Shown here one piece after another: positions 26,961 through 33,764 of a stretch of DNA of 64,000 nucleotides. Positions within the stretch are counted from its first letter, which is position 1. Every line of letters begins with the position of its first letter. The translations under genes and the position numbers were made by a program. The notes under the pieces are model-generated. The model saw only the letters and a program-made list of their open reading frames with translations, did not search any database and was not told the origin of the DNA. The DNA is taken from assembly GCA_900758495.1 (NCBI GenBank), contig CAAERO010000005.1:1-64000 (forward strand), given 5' to 3'. This DNA comes from Bacilli bacterium. GTDB lineage: Bacteria > Bacillota_I > Bacilli_A > RF39 > UBA660.

Positions 26961-27602
26961 CTAAAATCGTTTGATTTTTCTAGCCTTAATAAGAGTATAA
27001 TCATCTTTATCAACATTGCTTGAAGTTATATCTTCAAAACCAACCCCTTTTAATGCTTCTATTTCATGTTCAACAGTAAGTGGTGTATCTATATGTTTAT
27101 GGCTTTCTATATTATGCTCTAATTCATATAACTGTTCATCTTCTATTTCCTGAGTTAAGGCAATTTTATCACAATTAATGAATTGACCATGTTCTTTTAA
27201 ACAATCGTAAATTTTCTTATATAGTTTAATTTTCTCTTCCTTTTTAAAATGATGAAGAGCTGATGTAGATATAACTGCATCATATTTGCCTCCAAATTCA
27301 ACTTCAAAGAAATCTCCACATATTGTAATCACATGTTCTGCAAAGCTTCTTTTCCTTAATTCTTCAAGCATGTTTTCGGTAATATCTATGACTGTAACTT
27401 CAGCACTTGGAAATAATTCAAATACATGAATTAATTCTAATCCTGTACCTGCTCCTAAGTCTAATATTTTTTTAGTTTCTTTATCTAAACTATCCCCTAA
27501 TGTTTTTTTAGTTTCCATATAAGTACTATGTACATCATCATATGAATCTATTTTCTCATTAAAGAATGTTCTTTGTTTTTGATTTCTTTCATATAAATTC
27601 AT
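26961..27602 (-). CDS. Class I SAM-dependent methyltransferase
   Basis: 213 aa with the SAM-binding fold: motif I ILDLGAGTGLEL (~48-59), acidic residue after strand 2 (VTVIDITEN), and DAVISTSALHHF (motif post-II). Substrate unknown; small-molecule methylation is the usual role of this branch. It starts 24 bases after the TetR gene, so the regulator probably controls it. Confidence 0.85.
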   Translation of the reverse strand: MNLYERNQKQRTFFNEKIDSYDDVHSTYMETKKTLGDSLDKETKKILDLGAGTGLELIHVFELFPSAEVTVIDITENMLEELRKRSFAEHVITICGDFFEVEFGGKYDAVISTSALHHFKKEEKIKLYKKIYDCLKEHGQFINCDKIALTQEIEDEQLYELEHNIESHKHIDTPLTVEHEIEALKGVGFEDITSSNVDKDDYTLIKARKIKRF

Positions 27603-27625
27603 AATTAATCCCCCTTAAATTTATT

Positions 27626-28159
27626 TCATATATTATTTTTAATTAAATCTTTGATTTCACTATCATTTAACTTAATACTATTAACACATAATTGTGTTGC
27701 TATACCATGAGTATAGAATCTCACTTCACGATATACTTTTTTTGCTTCTTCTAAAGATATTTTGTATTGCTTTACCATTGCATTAATTGTTTCAATATTT
27801 CTATCAGTATTTAATACTTCTTCTACTGTTCTAGAACCAGCAAAGTCAGTCATAAATAAAGTGAAGAATATGTTTGGTTCTTTCTTTGCATAGAAAGCAT
27901 ATGCATAACTTATTGTGTATAAATAATCTTTTATATCTACATATTTATGAATAAAAGCTGAATAATCTTTTCTTAAATACAATTTAAGTTCATCCTTATA
28001 CATATCAAAATTAGCATAATTTTTAAATATTGGTTGTGTTGAACATCCTATATAATTAGCAAGTTCTCTAACTGTTAGTTTTGAATAACCATACATCTTT
28101 ATAAAATCAACACTTTTCTCTAATATATCTTCTTTAGAATACTTAATTGTTCTTGCCAT
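27626..28159 (-). CDS. TetR/AcrR-family regulator
   Basis: About 177 aa. The N-terminal helix-turn-helix (YSKLTVRELANYIGCSTQPIFKNYANFD, given in part) is typical of TetR; the C-terminal ligand domain is helical and diverged. The ATG at 28159 is 6 bases after GAGGTG. A perfect 18-base palindrome upstream is a likely autoregulatory operator. The methyltransferase downstream is the likely target. Confidence 0.85.
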   Translation of the reverse strand: MARTIKYSKEDILEKSVDFIKMYGYSKLTVRELANYIGCSTQPIFKNYANFDMYKDELKLYLRKDYSAFIHKYVDIKDYLYTISYAYAFYAKKEPNIFFTLFMTDFAGSRTVEEVLNTDRNIETINAMVKQYKISLEEAKKVYREVRFYTHGIATQLCVNSIKLNDSEIKDLIKNNI

Positions 28160-28182
28160 AGCCATCACCTCACAAATGTATA

Positions 28183-28200
28183 AAATAACATTTGTTATTT
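28183..28200. promoter_or_regulatory. Putative TetR operator
   Basis: A perfect inverted repeat, AAATAACA-TT-TGTTATTT, lies 24 bases upstream of the TetR start codon, in the position expected for a repressor binding its own promoter. Confidence 0.6.
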
Positions 28201-28217
28201 ATTTCTCACTTTTTTGA

Positions 28218-28335
28218 TGCAAAATTATCTAAATATTGTAATCACAGAAAAACCCACAATTTCCTATTTTATGCGGGTTTGCGAGCTTATTTACACCACA
28301 ACAATTCTTATATTTTCCCCTGAACCACATGGCCT
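28218..28335 (-). repeat. SEC-C tail repeat, copy 1 (decayed) with terminator
   Basis: On the minus strand: a PCGSG start of a SEC-C motif with a one-base deletion that breaks the CCG(K) end, then a stem AAACCC..GGGTTT with T run, then TTTAGATAATTTTG. Homologous to copies at 29.2, 31.4 and 32.4 kb. The ~100 bases before it (28336-28437) are richer in GC than the surroundings and open in the SEC-C frame. Confidence 0.8.
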
Positions 28336-28437
28336 TTGATATTGTGGATTTTGGCAACTTTGTGGAACACTTGGCTCGTTAATTCGGCATTTGGTTGCAC
28401 TTGAGAGCACTCCGTAGCACTCGGTAAACCTAGCAGA

Positions 28438-28448
28438 ACTTATCTAAA
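28438..28448. repeat. ACTTATCTAA direct repeat, site 1
   Basis: Core ACTTATCTAA between the stop of the GNAT gene (28508) and SEC-C copy 1. The same core lies on the other side of that GNAT gene at 29187. Confidence 0.6.
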
Positions 28449-28507
28449 AAATCATCTAAAATAATTTGATTTTAATTTTTTATAATTTTTAAGTAATTAT
28501 TTTATAC

Positions 28508-29083
28508 TTATTTTTGTGACTTGTTTCTAGCATCATATTTTGTAAACGATTTATCTATATCTATTTTGTATCGTCTTGTCTTTAAATTGTTACTATTTGA
28601 AGAACCATCACCTAAAACTGTTTCTATTAATTGGCCACCATTATTTTCAATAATATTAATTGAACCAACATTAGTATCATAGCAAGTTATTATTGCTTCA
28701 TTAAAAGCTAATTTTTTCATTTCTTGTAAAAGTAAATGGCAAATTATTGTACCATAACCTTGTTTACGGTATGTTGGTACAATTTGATAAAAAATATGAC
28801 CAGCATAAGTTTCAGTGGTTTTATCAATTTCTGGATTTAATCTTATGCTACCAGATCCTACTATTTTATCTTTGTCAAAAAGCCAGTAAAATATTTCTTT
28901 TAAACCATCATTACCTTTTCCTTCTCTATAGTCATTCATTCTTCTTAAATATTCATCAAAATTATTTTTGGTAACAAATGGTTCCCAGCTATTTGGATAT
29001 GTTCTAATAAATTCTTGATTATATTCTTCAATTTTTGTAATATCTAACATTTCAGTGACAGGAAATAAAAAAATTTGATTCAT
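28508..29083 (-). CDS. GNAT-family N-acetyltransferase (cassette-like unit)
   Basis: About 191 aa. GNAT motif A is visible as IVPTYRKQGYGTIICHLLLQEM, followed by NVGSINIIENNGGQLIE, which resembles acetyltransferases for aminoglycoside-like or small amine substrates only in general fold. The ATG at 29083 follows GAGAGGTGAAATT. ACTTATCTAA repeats flank the gene on both sides, with SEC-C repeat copies 1 and 2 outside them. Confidence 0.85.
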   Translation of the reverse strand: MNQIFLFPVTEMLDITKIEEYNQEFIRTYPNSWEPFVTKNNFDEYLRRMNDYREGKGNDGLKEIFYWLFDKDKIVGSGSIRLNPEIDKTTETYAGHIFYQIVPTYRKQGYGTIICHLLLQEMKKLAFNEAIITCYDTNVGSINIIENNGGQLIETVLGDGSSNSNNLKTRRYKIDIDKSFTKYDARNKSQK

Positions 29084-29186
29084 AATTTCACCTCTCAATA
29101 TGCATTATTAACAAAAAACTATCTAGTTTCATAAATGTTTTAGCCTCATGTTATAAGGATTTAAAGTATCTTTAATAATTTGAAAT

Positions 29187-29196
29187 ACTTATCTAA
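29187..29196. repeat. ACTTATCTAA direct repeat, site 2
   Basis: Identical core upstream of the 28508-29083 GNAT gene, directly after SEC-C copy 2. Confidence 0.6.
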
Positions 29197-29210
29197 GACA
29201 AAAGACATGC

Positions 29211-29325
29211 CTAAAATTACCTAAATATTGTAATAATAGAAAAACCAGCAATCCATATTTTATACTGGTTTGTGAGCTTATTTGCCACAACAATTTTTAT
29301 ATTTTTTTCTGAACCACACGGATGC
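29211..29325 (-). repeat. SEC-C tail repeat, copy 2 (decayed) with terminator
   Basis: Minus strand: TCCGTGTGGTTCAG, A run, TATAAAAATTGTTGTGGC AAA TAA, i.e. P-C-G-S-(one base lost)-K-Y-K-N-C-C-G-K-stop. After the stop AAGCTCACAAACCAG begins a CCAG/CTGG hairpin with T run, then TTTAGGTAATTTTA. Closest of the copies to the secA 3' codons. The stretch 29326-29442, up to the ABC gene end, holds nothing recognised. Confidence 0.8.
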
Positions 29326-29442
29326 GATGTTTTGCAATTCTGAGATCTTAAATACTATTCTAATCTCTTTAAAACACGTTATTTTATGTTAATTCACATT
29401 AAATCTTTGCTGAGAAAACTCTACTAAAATGTAGATAAAAAT

Positions 29443-31209
29443 TTATTTTAGTTTTCCATAATACATGTCACTAAAGATTCCTTCTTTTTCAATCAATTCA
29501 TCATATTTTCCACTTTCTTCAATCTTACCTTTATTCAATACAATTATTCTGTCGCAATTCTTTAAAGTAGTTAATCTATGGGCAATTGCTATTATAGTAG
29601 TATTGTTTTCTTTTTGTAATTTTTCTATTTCACTTTGAATATGTTTTTCTGATGTGTTATCAAGAGCACTTGTTGCTTCATCTAATATTAATATTTTTAG
29701 CTTTCTTAAGAATATTCTTGCAATTGCAATTCTTTGTCTTTGTCCTCCTGAAAGATTATTTCCACCTTCAGATATTAATGTATCGAATTTTTCTGGTAGT
29801 TCTTCTATATAATCAAGTATATAAGCTTTTTTAGCAGCTTCTTCTACTTCTTCTATTGATACTTCTCTATTAATTCCATAAGTAATATTTTCATAAATTG
29901 TTCCAGCAATTAAAAATGGACTTTGAGGAACTAAAGCAATTATATTAGAAATATCTTTTCTATTTAAGTTATCAATATTTGTATCATCCAAAATGATAGT
30001 ACCATCTGCTTTTTCTAATTTACAAATTGATTTAATTAATGATGATTTACCGCATCCTGAAGGACCAGCTATTCCTAAATACATTCCTTTTTCTATATCA
30101 ATATTGAAGTCTTTTAGAATTAACTTATCTTTATCTTCTGAATAGTGAAAACTTAAATTTTTTATATTTATAATTTCATCAGTTACTTCATTATTTAATT
30201 CTCTTTTCGTATCTAAATATGAAAAATCATTTGGTATTTCAACCATTTCAAAGAAATCACTTGCTAGTATTGTACATTCTGATACTTCATCAAATATTCT
30301 GTGTAATTCTTCTAATGGTTTTGTTAATTGATTAAAACATAAATAAGCTGTTAATATAGCACCTACAGATATTATACCTTTAGTTGCTAAATAAGTAGAT
30401 ATTCCTATTATTAATACCGTGAACACCGCTTGATTTATAAATTTTAAACAATCATATAACGCCATCGCTTTATGATGTTTCATTTCTTTATTTCTTAAAA
30501 ATTCAGACTTAGTATCAAATCTATTTATTTCAAAGTCAACACTATCACAAATTCTAATAACTTCTATTCCATTAATAAGTTCAACTATTGTAACATCCAT
30601 ACTTGATTTTCTTTCTAACAATTCTACTCTTATACCTCTTTGACTATTTATTTGAGCTAAAATAATAGTAATACCTATAGGAATAACCATTAACATAGGC
30701 AAAGCAAGTGTAATTGGCAAAGTTAAGAAAATTGTTATAATAGCAGCCACACTATTAAAAATAGCTGGAGCAAAATCCATAAATAATAATTTTTCTAATT
30801 TTATAGTACCATCTAAGCATCTATTCATTCTTCCATGAATATTACCTATCATATTCTTTCTAAAATATGATAATGGGGCCATTAGTAGTGATTTTATAAC
30901 CATTCCACGAGCTTTCTTTTCAGTTCTTGTTGCAACATCTTCCACCATTACTCTTCTTATAATCTTGATTATTTCATTACCTACATTAACTACAAGAATC
31001 AAAATAAGAAAAGGAACAACTTTTTCAAACGTAACACCATTTACATTTAAAACATCATCTGTTAGTCATCCAATTGCTTTTGGAGTCATCTGAGTTAAAA
31101 CAGCTGATACAATCATTATTAATATAATAATTAAAAATTTTATTTTTTGCTTAAAATCTAATAATCTATATATTTTTCCTAATACCTTCTTCAAATTATT
31201 TTTTTTCAT
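29443..31209 (-). pseudogene. ABC exporter (membrane-ATPase half-transporter) interrupted by one TGA
   Basis: From ATG 31209, after GAGGTG, the frame codes 588 codons of a full half-transporter except for TGA at codon 48 (31066-31068), in the context PKAIG-TGA-LTDDVL. The membrane domain has six TMs; the ATPase has Walker A GPSGCGKSS, signature LSGGQRQRIAIARIF, Walker B LILDEATSAL and the H-loop IAHRLTT. Without readthrough a shorter product from ATG 31002 would lack TM1. It could be a fresh nonsense mutation. The protein otherwise has no Trp, so a Trp reading cannot be checked internally. Substrate and partner unknown; exporters of this type often work as heterodimers, but no second half is nearby. 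Confidence 0.8.
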
Positions 31210-31374
31210 AAATACACCTCTATTACAATCATAACACATTTTTTACCAACACCACTTTCGAAGTGAACGATTCTTGCTTCTCCCTTTTGTTATAAGAATT
31301 TTAACGTGTTTTTGAAAAGTTGTTAAATGTAGATAATGTGTAGATAGTGATGTAGTCTTTACAATTTATACCAT

Positions 31375-31475
31375 TTTTTCAAGCAAAGAAAAATCTCACA
31401 AGCTCTTTATTTATAAGGCTTTGCAAACTTATTTACCACAACATTGTTTATATTTTTTTCCTGAGCCACAAGATA
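31375..31475 (-). repeat. SEC-C tail repeat, copy 3 (motif intact)
   Basis: Minus strand: a complete CGSGKKYKQCCGK-stop (31429-31470), preceded by only ~16 open codons before a stop and without a start. The downstream hairpin is partly decayed. It lies between the GNAT gene at 31604 and the ABC gene. Confidence 0.8.
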
Positions 31476-31574
31476 AAATATTAAAATAACCTAGTAATTT
31501 TTTCCTTTTAAATTGTTATTTTTTACTTTAATTTAATAATTTTTTGTTGAAATATTACAAGTTTTTATTCAACA

Positions 31575-31596
31575 ACTTATCTAATAACTTATCTAA
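31575..31596. repeat. ACTTATCTAA direct repeat, site 3 (two tandem cores)
   Basis: Two copies of ACTTATCTAA 12 bases apart lie directly after the stop of the GNAT gene at 31604. Confidence 0.6.
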
Positions 31597-31603
31597 AAAA
31601 AAT

Positions 31604-32272
31604 CTATTTTTTCTTAATGCTATTGTTTCTATTTAAGAATAATTCTTTAGTTCCATGATATTCTTTAGATATCAAAATCTCGTCATCTTTAAAATATGAT
31701 GATTTTTTTGTTCTAACGAATTCAAATCCAAGTTTTTCCATAATTCCCCATGATCCAGGATTTATTTCAGCTGCACTTGTTTTAATATCAGTTATTTCTA
31801 CTTCATTAAACATAAAATCTAATATTGCAACGGCTGCTTCTGTTGCATAGCCTTTTCCCTGACAATTAGGATCTATAAACCATCCAACATCTCTTATATT
31901 TTCAGGTTCATTATCTTTTGGTTGACAAGTTATTTGACCTATAACTGTATTGGTTCCTTTAAGAAAAATACTCCAAGTATACTTTTGACTATCATCTTGT
32001 GCTTGGATGGATTCTATCTTCTTTTCATAAAATGGTTCTTGTCTTTTCCAATCAGACAATTGTTCTATAAAAATTTGTCTTGCTTTTTTTAAATCTTCTA
32101 TATTATCCTTAGACAAATTATTTTTATCAAATATTCTATCTGGAGTAGGAAAATAATATTGATTGATATCTTCATTAATTAAAATTTTCCATAATCTATG
32201 TTGCTCCTCCATAGTAGGAATCCTCAATTCTAATCTATCAGTATATAAATTTTTAGAATTTATTTTATTCAT
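31604..32272 (-). CDS. GNAT-family acetyltransferase, RimJ/RimL-like
   Basis: About 222 aa. It begins with TDRLELRIPTMEE, typical of the RimJ/RimL-like branch, and has motif A VGWFIDPNCQGKGYATEAA and INPGSWGIMEKLGFEF. These enzymes acetylate protein N-termini or small metabolites. The ATG at 32272 follows AAAGTGATAAC. Flanked on both sides by ACTTATCTAA repeats and by SEC-C copies 3 and 4, like the other GNAT unit. Confidence 0.85.
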   Translation of the reverse strand: MNKINSKNLYTDRLELRIPTMEEQHRLWKILINEDINQYYFPTPDRIFDKNNLSKDNIEDLKKARQIFIEQLSDWKRQEPFYEKKIESIQAQDDSQKYTWSIFLKGTNTVIGQITCQPKDNEPENIRDVGWFIDPNCQGKGYATEAAVAILDFMFNEVEITDIKTSAAEINPGSWGIMEKLGFEFVRTKKSSYFKDDEILISKEYHGTKELFLNRNNSIKKK

Positions 32273-32336
32273 TGTTATCACTTTCTTTTTAATTATATCA
32301 TATACGCCCTATTTTACGTCTGATTTGGGTGAAAAA

Positions 32337-32346
32337 ACTTATCTAA
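32337..32346. repeat. ACTTATCTAA direct repeat, site 4
   Basis: Same core upstream of the 31604-32272 GNAT gene, directly after SEC-C copy 4. Confidence 0.6.
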
Positions 32347-32359
32347 ACGATTTCTGATA

Positions 32360-32473
32360 CAAAATTACCTAAAAAATTGTAAGTAGTAAAAAGCTCACAA
32401 GCCTTTTATTTATAAGGATTTGCGAGCTTATTTACCACAACATTATTTATATTTGCGTCCTGAGCTACAAGTA
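32360..32473 (-). repeat. SEC-C tail repeat, copy 4 with N/T-rich linker
   Basis: Minus strand: C-S-S-G-R-K-Y-K-stop-C-C-G-K-stop, a SEC-C motif broken by one TAA. Upstream, about 40 codons in frame (to ~32590) are Asn/Thr-rich with one TAG, resembling the variable linker before SEC-C. After the stop an AAGCTCGCAA/TTGTGAGCTT terminator stem with T run is intact, then TTTAGGTAATTTTG. Confidence 0.8.
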
Positions 32474-32699
32474 GTGGTTGTTCCCATATTATCAGTATTA
32501 TTTATACTTATAGTATTATTCGTATTTCCTTGTTTATCAGACTAGGTAACATCTATATTATTTGTATTTATGATATTATCTATAATATAAGTATTTCTCT
32601 AACGTGGACTTATTGTGGACTTTATCCACATCCGTTCATCTAATATGATTAGAACAATTTTTACTTTTTTATCCAATATGCAATTTATTTATTTTCAAT

Positions 32700-33117
32700 T
32701 TACTTTGTTTCACTTAATAGTCTATGAAAATCTGACACATAATTCTTATCCTGTATAACTTTATATTTTTCATATTCATTTTTCTAATCTTCCAGATACA
32801 TTGTTATATTTCTCTCTGCATTATTTTCAGCAATATCCAAAAATAAGTTTACTAAATTATTTAAATTTTTAATTCTTGTTCATTTAAATAGTTCTTGGCA
32901 ATAATTACGTCAGATTTTAAAATCTTCCCATCAGGTGAATTTTCCTAGGTAGTAAGTCCAATATTTTCTTTTGTAGAATCCACTCTTTGATAAACTATTT
33001 CAGCAGCAGTGTTTCCAGTAATTGCATAATGAAATTTATTTTGAATAGTTTTATAAAAAGTTATTGCAGTATCACTATTTTTATCACAATCAATAGAACA
33101 TTCAACAAATATATTTT
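32700..33117 (-). pseudogene. RhuM-family virulence protein C-terminus, decayed
   Basis: Translation on the minus strand shows TFYKTIQNKFHYAITGNTAAEIVYQR, then IGLTT-TAG-ENSPDGKILKSDVIIAKNYLNEQEL, then after a frameshift NLNNLVNLFLDIAENNAERNI and MYLED-TAG-KNEYEKY. This is the C-terminal half of a RhuM (PF13310-type) protein; both TAG codons stand where Trp is expected. The N-terminal half is absent: the adjoining GNAT gene ends exactly where the homology begins. Confidence 0.78.
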
Positions 33118-33119
33118 TA

Positions 33120-33596
33120 CTATTTTGTCTTACTATAATATTCTACTCCAGAATATGTTCCATCTTTATTAAGTCTCCTATTAGCAATATAACCATCTTT
33201 TTTAAAACCAGCTTTTTCCATTACTCTAGATGATTGTTTATTTAATTCATTGCAAGAACACTCAACTAAATAATATCCACTTTCTAACAAATAATCCGAT
33301 ACAGCCTTTAATGCTTCTGATGCATAACCTTTTCCCCAATAAGCATACAATATTACATAACCAACGTTACAATAGTTATGTCTTTTTTCAATTCCATTTA
33401 CAGATATATTCCCAATAGGAGTATTATCACTTTTTAAAGTAATTACCCATTTTTCATATTTTGAATCATCTGCATTTTTAATCAAATCTTTAATGCATTC
33501 TAGTTCTTCTTCTTTTGCTGTTATCTCATAGTTAATATCAGTTTCTTCATATCTTCTTAATATTAATCTTTCTGTTTCTAATTTTGGACTTAGCAT
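33120..33596 (-). CDS. GNAT-family acetyltransferase, shortened N-terminal region
   Basis: About 158 aa, RimJ/RimL-like (LETERLILRRYEETD, then VGYVILYAYWGKGYASEALKAV and NKQSSRVMEKAGFKKDG). Compared with the family it lacks ~20 residues after the start motif where the first helix would be, so it may be an internal deletion; motif A is whole. The ATG at 33596 is 8 bases after TAGGAG. It is the first gene after secA and directly abuts the RhuM remnant. Confidence 0.75.
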   Translation of the reverse strand: MLSPKLETERLILRRYEETDINYEITAKEEELECIKDLIKNADDSKYEKWVITLKSDNTPIGNISVNGIEKRHNYCNVGYVILYAYWGKGYASEALKAVSDYLLESGYYLVECSCNELNKQSSRVMEKAGFKKDGYIANRRLNKDGTYSGVEYYSKTK

Positions 33597-33764
33597 ATTA
33601 TCAACTCCTAAATATATTTTAACATTAATTATCAAAAAAAGGATGTCCACATTTAAAACGTTTTCCCCATCCTTTTTCACTTATTTTTTTTAATATGTCG
33701 TAAGTAAACTATAAAGCAATAGTCAAATTAGTATTTTTCAATTTCAATTTTTCCTTATTTTATA

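Noticed and set aside
31066..31068. TGA as a Trp codon (genetic code 4) for the whole organism
   Set aside because: prfB encodes RF2 with a TGA-dependent frameshift and real genes end in TGA (for example the CapA-like gene), so TGA is a stop here.
28218..32473. Integron attC array
   Set aside because: The repeats carry a coding SEC-C tail and a terminator, without attC core sites or an integrase gene in the window.
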